Notes: generated by a model from the letters alone, not told the origin. Counted from the first letter of the stretch, positions 44,525-53,284 are shown. The stretch is 60,368 nt of DNA from Verrucomicrobiaceae bacterium (GCA_016795485.1 JAEUHM010000030.1:1-60368), one strand, 5' to 3'. Program-made: numbers and translations.

Positions 44525-47500
44525 ATGCGCACCCTTCTTTTCCTCCTGACAATCGGCACCGCCGCACCTGCTGAGATCACCTGGAAGCGCCAACAGCTTC
44601 ACTCCGAGTTCTACTCTGAAGGCGCTGCCATTGGCGATATCAATGGCGATGGCAAACCAGACGTCGTAGCTGGCCCGTTCTGGTGGGAAGGCCCGGCGTT
44701 TGAGACAAAGCACGCCTACTACGAGCCCAAGCCCTTCAACATCAATGGCTACTCGGACAACTTCTTCGCCTACGTGCATGACTTCAATGCCGACCAGAAG
44801 AACGACATCCTCATCCTCGGCTTCCCTGGCAAAGAAGCGCGACTATATGTAAATCCAGGCCCAGGAGATGCCCACTGGCCCATGCACATCGTGGCAGATG
44901 TCGTGGACAACGAATCCCCCGTGTTCACCGACATCACGGGCGATGGCAAACCCGAGATCGTGTGCAGCACTGGCGGCAAGTTCGGCTGGTTTGCTCCTAA
45001 CTGGGCCAATCCCACCGCCAAGTGGCCTTTCGTTGCCGTCACCGACGACATGAAAGTCGCCAAGTTCACCCACGGCCTCGGTGTGGGTGATGTGAATGGC
45101 GATGGAAAGCTCGATCTGCTCGAAGCACGCCGCTGGTGGGAGAATCCAACCAAGAACGAAGAACCAGGAACAAAGAACTTCACCCAACACAACTTTGCCG
45201 CCGGAATCGGCGGTGGAGCGCAGATGTTCGCGTATGACTTCGATGGCAACGGCACCAACGACGTCTTCACTGCACTCGCCGCGCACCGCTACGGAGTAGC
45301 CGTCTTTCTACAAAACAAACCCGAGCCCAACAAGCCCACTTGGCAGCGCATCATGCTCGCCAGTGAGCAACCGCAGGACAACGACTACGGCATCGTCTTC
45401 TCCCAGCCGCACGCCGCGCATCTTGCCGACATCAATGGCGATGGCATCAAAGACATCGTAACCGGCAAACGCTATTGGGCGCACAACGGACACGATCCCG
45501 ACGAGCGCGGCCACCGCGTTATCTACTGGTATGAAACTAAGCGCGATGGCAAGGGAGGCGTTGATTTCATTCCGCATCTCGTCGATGCCGAGAGCGGAGT
45601 CGGCACCGATGTGCAAGTCGGCGACATCAACGGCGACAAACTCCCCGACATCGTAGTAGGCAACAAAGCCGGCGTCTTCATCCTCACCCAACAACGCTCT
45701 GCGGCAAACGATTCACCGCAGAGGGGCGGAGAGGCAAAAGGGGCAGAGAAACTTTATGGGCCAGGTTTGAAACCGCAGGCAGACTACGCCAAAGGCCAGT
45801 CCCCGCAGGACGCGCTCAAGTCCATGCAACTGCCGACGGGTTTCAAAGCAGAACTCATCGCCGCCGAGCCAAATGTCGTGCAACCCATCGCCTTCACCTT
45901 TGACGAGCGCGGACGCATCTGGGTGGTGGAGGGGAACAGCTACCCCCAGCCCCGTGAAGTCGGCAAAGGCCAGGACCGCATCAAAATCCTCGAAGACAAA
46001 GACGGAGACGGCACCTACGAGACCAAAAAAATCTTCTGTGAGGGCCTGAACCTCGTCAGCGGCATCGAGCTAGGCTTCGGCGGTGTGTGGGTAGGAGCCG
46101 CGCCGTATCTGATGTTCATCCCCCGAGACGGTGACAAGCCCGGCGTCCCCGAAAATCTAAAATCCAAAATCCAAAATCTAAAATCAGTCGTTCCCGGCCT
46201 CAACTTCACCGCCTACGCCCTCCTAGACGGCTGGGGCAGCCAGGACACCCATGAGACCCTCAACAGCTTCATCTGGGGTCCAGACGGTTGGCTTTACGGC
46301 TGCCACGGCGTTTTCACCCACAGCCGCGTGGGCAAGCCCGGCACCCCCGATGACCAGCGCCAGCCCATCAATGCCGGCATCTGGCGTTATCATCCGGTGC
46401 GGCATCAGTTTGAAATCTTCGCCCACGGCACCAGCAACCCCTGGGGCCTCGACTACGATCAGCATGGCGAGTGGTTCGTCACCGCCTGCGTCATACCGCA
46501 CCTCTACCACATCGTCCCCGGCGGGCGGTATCACCGGCAGGCCGGGCAGCACTTCAACCCCTACACCTACGAGGACATCAAAACCATAGCCGACCACGCC
46601 CATTACGCCGGCAATCCACGCCCCGATGTCACCTTTGACAAAACCACGGGCGCTGGCGTCATGAACAGCGACACCAATGCCCTCGGCGGCGGTCATGCCC
46701 ACTGCGGCCTCGCCATCTATCAGAGCAGCCAGTTCCCGCCCACCTATCGGAATCAGTTCCTCTTCGGCAATCTCCACGGCCATCGCCTCGTGGCCAACTA
46801 CACCGATCCCCACGGCAGCACTTATACAGGAAAGCACGCCGCAGACTTCATGCGGGCCAACGACATGCACTTCATCCCCGTCACGCAAAAAGTCGGCCCA
46901 GACGGCTCCCTGTATGTCAGTGATTGGAGCGATCAACAAATCTGCCACCGTGGCAGTGGGGCCGTAGAGCACTGGGACCGCAGCAACGGCCGGATTTACC
47001 GGGTGAAGTATGGGGAACAGGCGTCTCGCCTGTTCACAAAGAAAACAGGCGAGACGCCTGTTCCCCATGCTTTCCCCCGCGCCCCCTTCGACCTCGCCAA
47101 GGAAAGCGATGAAACCCTGGCCAAACTCGCCGTGCAGACAGACAGCTCCTGGCACGCACGCATGGCCAAGCGCATCCAAAGAGAGCGTGACCCAGGATTT
47201 GCCTCCTACGTCCAGCCCCTCCACACCGCCATGGCGACAGCGGTGGATCGCAGGAAAACGGCCTCGGATTTACAAAAACAGCCCCACCCCGAGCGAGTAG
47301 CCCTCGCCACCGCCCTCCTGAAGCACGGGGAGGACAAGGACGACCCCATGATCCCGCTTTTGATCTGGTATGGCATTGAACCCGTGGTGGGGGCGGATGC
47401 GGAGGTGGGGATGGAGTTGGCGCGGGTGTCCAAGCTGGAAAAAGTCACCGGATTCATCTACCGCCGCCTTTCTGCCGAGCCAGAGGGCCGAAATACCCTC

Positions 47501-49423
47501 CTCCGGGCACTTTCAGGCATCAAAAAGCCCAAAAAGACCGCCTCAGCGCCGTCCGCCCGCTCCGGGGAGCCATCCGCCCGCTCCGGGGAGCCGTCCGGCC
47601 GCTCCGGGGAGCCATCCGCCCGCTCCGGGGAGCCGTCCGGCCGCTCCGGGGAGCCGTCCGGCCGCTCCGGGGAGCCGTCCGGCCGCTCCGGGGAGCCATC
47701 CGCCCGCTCCGGGGAGCCATCCGCCCGCTCCGGGGAGCCGTCCGGCCGCTCCGGGGAGCCATCCGACCGCTCCGGGGAGCCATCCGCCCGCTCCGGGGAG
47801 CCATCCGCCCGCTCCGGGGAGCCATCCGCCCGCTCCGGAGGCACCAACGGAGGAGCCGGAGGTGGCCCGGAAGGGACTTTTAGTGCGGCGGAGAAGGAAA
47901 ATATCCTCTCGGCAGTGCTCACGGCGGCCCGGAGTGCGGGAAAACTCACCCCTCCAGAGGACTGGGCGGCCATTTCCGCCGCCCTGAAGGCCAACGCCAC
48001 CCCCAAAATGGCCGAAATGGTCCGGGAACTGTCCGCTTTGTTTGGGGACAAGGACGCTTTGGACCAGTTCCGCGCCACTTTGGCCAACGGCAAGACCGCT
48101 TCCGCTGAACGGCAGGCCGCGTTGACCCTCCTCATCCAGGCCAGTGACAGCGGCACCCCCCCGGTGCTCCAGGCCATGCTTACAGACAGTGCCACCCCGG
48201 CCAACTTACGCCGTCAGGCCATCCAGGCACTAGCCACACTGCGCGACCCCAAAACGCCCACTTTCCTCTCCTCCCTCCTGCCCAAGCTCTCCGCCAACGA
48301 ACTCCCAGACGCCATCAACACCCTGGCCTCCACCAAGGAAGGCTCCAAAGAGCTGCTGAAGGCCGTGCAGGCCAAAAAAGTGCCTGCCACGGCGCTTTCT
48401 CCCTTCCTGGTGCGCCAACTGACGGCTTTTGACGACAAGGAGATCAACGCGCTCATCAAATCCGCCTGGGGTGACGTGAATGCGCCCAAGGCCGACCTTG
48501 CCGAGCGGACCAAAAAGTATCGGGATATGCTCACGCCCGCCGCTTTGGCCAAGGGCGACCTCGCCAAAGGAAAAGTGCTCTTCCTGGGCACTTGTGGGGC
48601 CTGCCACAAGCTGTTTGGTGAGGGGCAGAACGTAGGGCCAGACATCACGGGCAGCAATCGCATGGACCTGAACTACCTGTTGGAGAACGTGCTGGACCCC
48701 AACGCCGTGATTGGCAAAGCCTACCAGCTCAACCTCTTCACCATGAAGGATGGCCGGGTCATGAGCGGCGTCATTAAAGAGGAAAGTCCCGCTGCGGTGA
48801 AAATCGCCATGATGGGTGGAGTGGAGTTCACTTTGCCACAGGCGGATATAGCCAAGCGGGAGGTCTCCAAGCTCAGCACCATGCCGGAGGGGCTGTTTGA
48901 TGCGCTGCCGCCGCACATGGTGGTAGATTTGGTGAAGTATTTGCAGAGTGGAAGCGCTGGGAGCACGCTAAAGCGTGAACAACAAACGGTGGCTGGTGCA
49001 GTCGAGGGCGAAACGATGAAGGTGCTGGAGGTGACGGGCGGCACTACCAAGCGTCAGGGCATGAGTGGCTTCGGAAATGAGTGGAGCGGTGGTGCCCAAC
49101 TGTGGTGGGTAGGTGCCAAACCCGACCAAAAACTCACGCTGGCACTACCCGTGCAGAAAGCAGGCCGCTACACCCTGCGTGGAGCCCTCACCAAAGCCCG
49201 CGATTACGGCGTAACGAGCATCTCACTGGATGGCAAGCCCGTGACTTCCACCTTTGACGGGTTCAACAGCCCCAAAGTCATCCACACTGGCGAGCTAGAC
49301 TGGGGCACGCATGAGTTAAGCGCCGGAGAGCACCAACTCACCTTCACCCTAACCGCCCCCAACCCAGATGCCTTGCCCCTCAACATGGTGGGCCTGGATT
49401 ACGTGCGGCTGGAGGCTAGGTAG
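44525..49423 (+). CDS. Giant PVC-type protein: FG-GAP repeats, dehydrogenase-like propeller, HEAT region, cytochrome c domain and C-terminal sandwich
   Basis: A 1632-residue exported protein (signal MRTLLFLLTIGTAAPA). About 20-400 holds FG-GAP/VCBS repeats with Ca-binding 'DINGDGKPD' and 'DVNGDGKLD' loops. About 430-830 is a PVC 'membrane-bound dehydrogenase' propeller ('LPTGFKAELIAAEPNVVQPIAF...'). About 870-1330 is HEAT-like. A haem motif CGACH is at 1357-1361 within 'GTCGACHKLFGEGQNVGPDITG'. A beta-sandwich ends the protein. Such proteins are common in Verrucomicrobia and Planctomycetes and are thought to oxidise sugars outside the cytoplasm. The reading frame also carries several repeat insertions (see repeat entries and findings). 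Codons here are much more C-ending than in the flanking genes. The domain stack is sound; enzyme activity is untested. Confidence 0.88.
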   Translation: MRTLLFLLTIGTAAPAEITWKRQQLHSEFYSEGAAIGDINGDGKPDVVAGPFWWEGPAFETKHAYYEPKPFNINGYSDNFFAYVHDFNADQKNDILILGFPGKEARLYVNPGPGDAHWPMHIVADVVDNESPVFTDITGDGKPEIVCSTGGKFGWFAPNWANPTAKWPFVAVTDDMKVAKFTHGLGVGDVNGDGKLDLLEARRWWENPTKNEEPGTKNFTQHNFAAGIGGGAQMFAYDFDGNGTNDVFTALAAHRYGVAVFLQNKPEPNKPTWQRIMLASEQPQDNDYGIVFSQPHAAHLADINGDGIKDIVTGKRYWAHNGHDPDERGHRVIYWYETKRDGKGGVDFIPHLVDAESGVGTDVQVGDINGDKLPDIVVGNKAGVFILTQQRSAANDSPQRGGEAKGAEKLYGPGLKPQADYAKGQSPQDALKSMQLPTGFKAELIAAEPNVVQPIAFTFDERGRIWVVEGNSYPQPREVGKGQDRIKILEDKDGDGTYETKKIFCEGLNLVSGIELGFGGVWVGAAPYLMFIPRDGDKPGVPENLKSKIQNLKSVVPGLNFTAYALLDGWGSQDTHETLNSFIWGPDGWLYGCHGVFTHSRVGKPGTPDDQRQPINAGIWRYHPVRHQFEIFAHGTSNPWGLDYDQHGEWFVTACVIPHLYHIVPGGRYHRQAGQHFNPYTYEDIKTIADHAHYAGNPRPDVTFDKTTGAGVMNSDTNALGGGHAHCGLAIYQSSQFPPTYRNQFLFGNLHGHRLVANYTDPHGSTYTGKHAADFMRANDMHFIPVTQKVGPDGSLYVSDWSDQQICHRGSGAVEHWDRSNGRIYRVKYGEQASRLFTKKTGETPVPHAFPRAPFDLAKESDETLAKLAVQTDSSWHARMAKRIQRERDPGFASYVQPLHTAMATAVDRRKTASDLQKQPHPERVALATALLKHGEDKDDPMIPLLIWYGIEPVVGADAEVGMELARVSKLEKVTGFIYRRLSAEPEGRNTLLRALSGIKKPKKTASAPSARSGEPSARSGEPSGRSGEPSARSGEPSGRSGEPSGRSGEPSGRSGEPSARSGEPSARSGEPSGRSGEPSDRSGEPSARSGEPSARSGEPSARSGGTNGGAGGGPEGTFSAAEKENILSAVLTAARSAGKLTPPEDWAAISAALKANATPKMAEMVRELSALFGDKDALDQFRATLANGKTASAERQAALTLLIQASDSGTPPVLQAMLTDSATPANLRRQAIQALATLRDPKTPTFLSSLLPKLSANELPDAINTLASTKEGSKELLKAVQAKKVPATALSPFLVRQLTAFDDKEINALIKSAWGDVNAPKADLAERTKKYRDMLTPAALAKGDLAKGKVLFLGTCGACHKLFGEGQNVGPDITGSNRMDLNYLLENVLDPNAVIGKAYQLNLFTMKDGRVMSGVIKEESPAAVKIAMMGGVEFTLPQADIAKREVSKLSTMPEGLFDALPPHMVVDLVKYLQSGSAGSTLKREQQTVAGAVEGETMKVLEVTGGTTKRQGMSGFGNEWSGGAQLWWVGAKPDQKLTLALPVQKAGRYTLRGALTKARDYGVTSISLDGKPVTSTFDGFNSPKVIHTGELDWGTHELSAGEHQLTFTLTAPNPDALPLNMVGLDYVRLEAR
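45697..45723. repeat. Short palindrome within the giant PVC gene
   Basis: CTCTGCGG (45697-45704) pairs with CCGCAGAG (45716-45723) across an 11-nt loop. It is followed by a purine-rich stretch (gggcggagaggcaaaagggg). It falls between the FG-GAP and dehydrogenase regions and encodes a hydrophilic linker (SAANDSPQRGG). This kind of segment looks like an inserted intergenic repeat. Confidence 0.6.
46152..46185. repeat. AT-rich simple-sequence insertion in the giant PVC gene
   Basis: Alternating AAAATCTAAAATCCAAAATC units encode LKSKIQNLKS, an island of low GC in a GC-rich gene. The composition contrasts with both sides. Similar 'AAATCCAAAAT' runs are typical of spreading intergenic repeats. Confidence 0.6.
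47011..47067. repeat. 57-bp nested palindromic element within the giant PVC gene
   Basis: A perfect 24-bp inverted repeat: 47011-47034 pairs with 47044-47067 across a 9-nt loop. Each arm is itself an inverted repeat (AACAGGCG...CGCCTGTT), so the element can form a double hairpin. It is 57 bp, a multiple of three, and encodes an in-frame EQASRLFTKKTGETPVPH-like peptide. Confidence 0.85.
47549..47842 (+). repeat. Fourteen tandem copies of a 21-bp coding repeat
   Basis: The unit (CCGTCCGCCCGCTCCGGGGAG and variants) encodes PS(A/G/D)RSGE 14 times in a row, at 47549-47842. Copies differ mainly at one codon (GCC/GGC/GAC) and in CCG/CCA. The block sits in the HEAT region at about residues 1009-1106 as a long flexible linker. 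It keeps most other frames on both strands open, giving spurious antisense frames. Confidence 0.92.
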
Positions 49424-49552
49424 GGCAGGGGGGGCAAGCTGCCAAGTAAGCCACGACTCCTCTTCGCGCACCGTCCGCGCTAAAAACAGCGGCCCACATT
49501 CTTCTTGGGATTTGCCCTCGCCTCGGGCACAATCCCGCAGTTCCCGTTAGCC

Positions 49553-52462
49553 ATGAAAAAATGGATCACGCCCAAATACTGCGCCCTCCTGTTAGGAACC
49601 CTTGGCCTGATCTTCAGTGTCGTCATTGAAGCATTGCAGGATAGCCAGGGCATCGCCACGTGGAAGATGGAGTGGCTCACCGTCGGCCTCATCACCTTCT
49701 TCTCAGGCCTTGCGGGCGGCATTGTGGGGAACGTCCTCCACAGCAGCATTCCCTATCCAGAGCCTACGGCTAACGACGTCTTTGCCAACCACCACATCCG
49801 CCACCTATTCCAGCTCGCGCTCATCCGCTCCATTGAGAAGGACATCCCCACAGACCCCTTCTTCACCAGAGCCTTCCTTGGAGATCGCTATGATCACCGC
49901 CGCAGAGCCGCCCACGCCCTTGGAGAGCGCTTAGTCACCACTTTTGGTGATCCTAGTGGCCCCCTGCCGCATCTCAGCGAGAAAAACGTCACCGACATCC
50001 TCCTCCAGTGCGTTAGCACCGAGACCCCGCCCCATCTTGCGCCCGGTTATTGGAAGGAACTCGTCCTCGGGGCCAATCTCAGCGTCATCACCCCAGCCGA
50101 GCGCCAGGGCTTCATCACCTCCCTAGACACGCATTTCCCCTACGCCCTCTGGAACCTCTGCAAGATCGCCCGTTCCAAGTATCCTGAGGCCTATGCCGCC
50201 GTGCAGCTGCTCTTTGAGTCCCAGCAGAAGGAGCAACTCAACCGCATTGAGGCAAAAACAGGCAGCGGACAGGCCTCACTCCCCCCAGCCACTCACAATC
50301 TCCCCACCGCCTACCCACTCTTTGGCCGGGAAGCCGATCTGGACTACTTCTTGCAGCAGCATGAGAAACATCAGGCCGGTGCCCTTGCCATCTTCGGCAT
50401 GAAAGGCCTCGGCGGAGTGGGGAAGAGCGCCCTCGCCCTCGCCGTGGCTCACCGCTTGGCACCGCGCTACCCAGACGGCCAGATTTGGCTCGATCTCCAG
50501 GGCTTCAGTCCCGATGGCCGCCCGCCCCTCACTCCTGAGGCCGTCCTCCGCTCCGTCATCCTCGCCTTTCTTCCGGGCAAGGACAAAGACCTCCCCACCG
50601 ACCTCCCTAGCCTCCAGGGTCTTTATCGCAGCGTGCTTACCCAGGCCGGACGCGTGCTCCTCTTCTTGGACAACGCCCGTGATGCCCAGCAAGTCCTGCC
50701 CGCCATCCCCCCGGCCAACTGCCTCCTCATCCTCACCTCCCGGAACCACTTCGCTTTCAAGGACTACCCCACCATCGCGCGGGACATTGAGTGCCTCCAG
50801 CCCCCCGCTGCCCACGCTCTCTTATTAGAGCGCGCCCCTCGGCTAGCAGACGCCGCCCCAGAAGCCGCTCAGCTCTGCGGCCACCTCCCCCTTGCGCTAC
50901 GAGTCTTTGCCGATGCAGTGGCTCAAAAAGTCAGCTTTCCCGTGCCCCATCTCCTCCAGCGACTCCGGGACCACGCCACCGAGCTCAGCCCCCAGGACGC
51001 CGCCTTCCGCACCAGCTACGAGCTCCTTCCCACACCCTTGCAGAGCCGTTGGCTAGCCCTCAGCATCTTCCCCAGCAGTTTCGACTCCCGTGCCGCCGCC
51101 GCCCTCTGGCAGGAAAGCGACGAGCACACCACCCTCACCCAACTCCAGACCCTCATTGAAGCCAGCCTCCTGGAGTTCCCCAACGGCAGGTACAAACTCC
51201 ACGACCTCGCCGCTGAGTATGCCCTCCGCCAGCTGGATCCTGCTACTCAGGACACCCTCCGCCTAGCCCACGCCCAGCACTACACCACCATCGGAGAGGA
51301 AGCTGATAAACTCTACAACACGCGCCAACCCGTAGCCGGACTCGCCTTGTTCGATGCCGAGCGCCCCCACATTGAGGCCGCCTACGAGTGGCTCAACACC
51401 GAGCTAGAAAAGGAGCGCGGGCACTCCTGCCCGCCAGCCGAAGCAACGGACTCCGCCAACCCATCCACAGCTCTACCGCCCAACGCCAGAGCCTCATCCA
51501 GCCCCTCAGACGCAGCAGCCAACACCCTCCGGCCAGCGGGCAAGAGTGCCCGCGCTCCTCTACTCGCCCAGCAACTCATCTCCCTCATCAGATCCATCGT
51601 CTACACGGGCCAAGAACTCCGCTTCCACCCTCGCCAGTGCATCATCTGGTTGCAAAGCCAACACCTCGCCGCCCGCCAAACTGGTCATCGTGAAGCCGAA
51701 GCCAAAGCCCTGGGCAACCTCGGCATCGCCTACCGCCAATTGGGAGAGCCGCGCAAGGCCATGGAGCTCCACGAACATGCCTTGGTTATTGATCGCGAGC
51801 TAGAGGATCGGAAAGGGGAGGGGAATGCCCTGGGCAACCTCGGCATCGCCTACGCTGACCTTGGAGAGCCGCGGAAGGCCATTGAGTTTTACGAGGAGGC
51901 ATTGGTCATCGCCCGTGAGATCGGGAATCGGCTTGGGGAGGGCGCTGTTCTGGGCAACCTCGGCCTCGCCCACGCGGACTTGGGAGAGCCGCGGAAGGCC
52001 ATTGGGTTCTACGAGCAGGCCTTGGTCATCGCCCGCGAGATCGGGGATCGGCTTGGGGAGGGTGCTGCCCTGGGCAACCTCGGCATCGCCCACGCGGACT
52101 TGGGAGAGCCGCGCAAGGCCATTGGGTACTACGAGCAGCATCGGGACATCGCCCGCGAGATCGGGGATCGGCGTGGGGAGGGGAATGCCCTGGGCAACCT
52201 CGGCATCGCCTACCGCCAATTGGGAGAGCCGCGCAAGGCCATCGAGTTTTATGAGCAGTCGTTGGTCATCGACCGCGAGATGGGGAATCGGCCAGGGGAG
52301 CAGAATGCTCTCTGGAACTCCGCCTTGGCCAACAATCAACTCGGCGACCGAGCTGAGGCCATCCGCCGGGCGCGGGAGGCTTTGGCGCTGTATGAGGCCA
52401 CGGAGGACCCGACTGCCGCGAGAGTGCGAAAACTGCTAGCGGAATGGGAGGGTGGGGCATGA
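49553..52462 (+). CDS. Membrane-anchored STAND NTPase: NB-ARC domain and C-terminal TPR array
   Basis: A 969-residue protein from the ATG at 49553. Two N-terminal membrane helices (about 9-28 and 42-64) precede a ~200-residue region. An NB-ARC NTPase follows, with P-loop GLGGVGKSA (about 285-293), Walker B 'VLLFLDNARD' (about 368), a 'LILTSRNHF' box and 'CGHLPLALRV', the GLPL motif. A winged-helix region (about 490-600) leads to five or six near-identical 40-residue TPRs (719-about 960). The TPR sensor, NTPase switch and membrane anchor resemble prokaryotic NLR-like proteins. A palindrome-bounded insert (619-669) lies between NB-ARC and TPRs. Whether it acts in antiphage defence, stress or signalling is not shown here. 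Confidence 0.85.
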   Translation: MKKWITPKYCALLLGTLGLIFSVVIEALQDSQGIATWKMEWLTVGLITFFSGLAGGIVGNVLHSSIPYPEPTANDVFANHHIRHLFQLALIRSIEKDIPTDPFFTRAFLGDRYDHRRRAAHALGERLVTTFGDPSGPLPHLSEKNVTDILLQCVSTETPPHLAPGYWKELVLGANLSVITPAERQGFITSLDTHFPYALWNLCKIARSKYPEAYAAVQLLFESQQKEQLNRIEAKTGSGQASLPPATHNLPTAYPLFGREADLDYFLQQHEKHQAGALAIFGMKGLGGVGKSALALAVAHRLAPRYPDGQIWLDLQGFSPDGRPPLTPEAVLRSVILAFLPGKDKDLPTDLPSLQGLYRSVLTQAGRVLLFLDNARDAQQVLPAIPPANCLLILTSRNHFAFKDYPTIARDIECLQPPAAHALLLERAPRLADAAPEAAQLCGHLPLALRVFADAVAQKVSFPVPHLLQRLRDHATELSPQDAAFRTSYELLPTPLQSRWLALSIFPSSFDSRAAAALWQESDEHTTLTQLQTLIEASLLEFPNGRYKLHDLAAEYALRQLDPATQDTLRLAHAQHYTTIGEEADKLYNTRQPVAGLALFDAERPHIEAAYEWLNTELEKERGHSCPPAEATDSANPSTALPPNARASSSPSDAAANTLRPAGKSARAPLLAQQLISLIRSIVYTGQELRFHPRQCIIWLQSQHLAARQTGHREAEAKALGNLGIAYRQLGEPRKAMELHEHALVIDRELEDRKGEGNALGNLGIAYADLGEPRKAIEFYEEALVIAREIGNRLGEGAVLGNLGLAHADLGEPRKAIGFYEQALVIAREIGDRLGEGAALGNLGIAHADLGEPRKAIGYYEQHRDIAREIGDRRGEGNALGNLGIAYRQLGEPRKAIEFYEQSLVIDREMGNRPGEQNALWNSALANNQLGDRAEAIRRAREALALYEATEDPTAARVRKLLAEWEGGA
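51411..51559. repeat. Palindrome-bounded insertion in the STAND gene
   Basis: Left arm 51411-51434 and right arm 51536-51559 are inverted copies, 23 of 24 bases complementary (AGGAGCGCGGGCACTCCTGCCCGC type). The whole segment, 149 bp, stays in frame and encodes a Pro/Ser/Ala-rich, low-complexity linker. Composition and structure suggest a mobile repeat captured inside the coding sequence. Confidence 0.8.
51707..52306 (+). repeat. Five near-identical 120-bp tandem TPR repeats
   Basis: Units begin at 51707, 51827, 51947, 52067 and 52187, each 40 codons starting (A/V)LGNLG(I/L)A and containing LGEPRKA. A sixth, diverged unit begins at 52307. DNA identity between copies is high, as shown by recurring long identical stretches such as GGCAACCTCGGC and TTGGGAGAGCCGCG. 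This suggests recent amplification. Confidence 0.92.
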
Positions 52463-52714
52463 GGATTGCTTTTCTGGGTAATGGATCGGCTATTTCTGAG
52501 TTTGCTGTGTTTGGCTATGGTTTGCAGTTGTTTGCTCCATTGCTAACCAAATGCAGTAGCCGCTTCTAGCCACTCAAGCGGTCCCCTAAACCACTGCGAG
52601 CAATCGCGAACTCCTCATGCAAGACGATCTCCCTCCTCCATGGTGGCGGGAGTGTCCGGCTGGGGAGCAGGTGCGGACTAGACGGCTGCTGTTTCACCGC
52701 TAGCTCTTAGCGGC
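52463..52714. other. Intergenic region between the STAND gene and the proline-rich protein gene
   Basis: 252 bp without a convincing gene. It holds one 28-codon open frame (52617-52703, beginning MQDDLPPPWWRE) that I cannot support as real. No terminator hairpin or clear promoter was seen. Confidence 0.5.
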
Positions 52715-53284
52715 ATGAAGGGAATCATCACCATACTCCTTGCGCTCTGCCTGCTGGCGGCGGTGGCCATTTGGTATCTGAGCGAGCCGCCACCGCCCCC
52801 AACTGTGGTGGTGCCGCGGCCAGCACCGGTCAAGTTGCCTCCAGCACCACCTGCACCGCCAAAGGTGACGGAACTGCCTCCTCCAGCGCCTCCAGCCCCG
52901 ACTCCACGCATCGAGCCTGGCCCCATCAAGGCTCCACCGCCTAAGCCGGTCCCGATTCCGGCGAGTTATGCCGCAACGATTGAAGCGAGCCCAGAGAAGA
53001 TGGAGGCGGAGGAGTTGGCACGGAATCTACGGGACTTCGGGCACCGGTTTGGAGGTAATCCGACGGGAACGAACGCGGAGATAGCCAAGACGTTGATGGG
53101 CGGTAACAGCGCCAAGGCCACCTACCTGCCCAGTGGGCTCCAACGGCTAAATGGCAATGGCGAGATCGTGGACATGTGGGGCACACCGTATTTTTTTCAT
53201 TCCAACTCCTCTACCGAGACGGAAGTGCGTTCCGCAGGGCCTGACAAGGTGCTGCACACCAAGGACGACATCGTGACGAAGTGA
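52715..53284 (+). CDS. Membrane-anchored proline-rich protein with a GspG-like C-terminal domain
   Basis: A 189-residue protein: N-terminal anchor (IITILLALCLLAAVAIWYL), a proline-rich linker (about 25-85, many PPAPP repeats), then a compact domain ending 'GEIVDMWGTPYFFHSNSSTETEVRSAGPDKVLHTKDDI'. That ending resembles the C-terminus of GspG-type pseudopilins ('D.WG.PY...EVRS.GPD...T.DDI'), although there is no prepilin cleavage motif. Similar architectures occur across Verrucomicrobia. Possibly a periplasm-spanning component of a secretion system. Confidence in function is low. Confidence 0.75.
   Translation: MKGIITILLALCLLAAVAIWYLSEPPPPPTVVVPRPAPVKLPPAPPAPPKVTELPPPAPPAPTPRIEPGPIKAPPPKPVPIPASYAATIEASPEKMEAEELARNLRDFGHRFGGNPTGTNAEIAKTLMGGNSAKATYLPSGLQRLNGNGEIVDMWGTPYFFHSNSSTETEVRSAGPDKVLHTKDDIVTK

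Noticed and set aside
47549..47842. CRISPR-like array
   Set aside because: Units are contiguous with no unique spacers and remain in a coding frame.
47370..47987. 205-codon overlapping plus-strand frame through the 21-bp repeat
   Set aside because: It is the repeat read in another frame, giving PAAPGSH-type low complexity.
46223..48204. Long antisense frames opposite the giant PVC gene (333 and 248 codons)
   Set aside because: GC-rich codon use and the 21-bp repeat keep these frames open; the sense protein has clear domains.
51707..52306. CRISPR or intergenic repeat array
   Set aside because: 120-bp units encode standard TPR motifs in frame with the NB-ARC protein.
52617..52703. 28-codon open frame (MQDDLPPPWWRE...) upstream of the proline-rich protein
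   Set aside because: No RBS, too short to judge and no similarity recognised.
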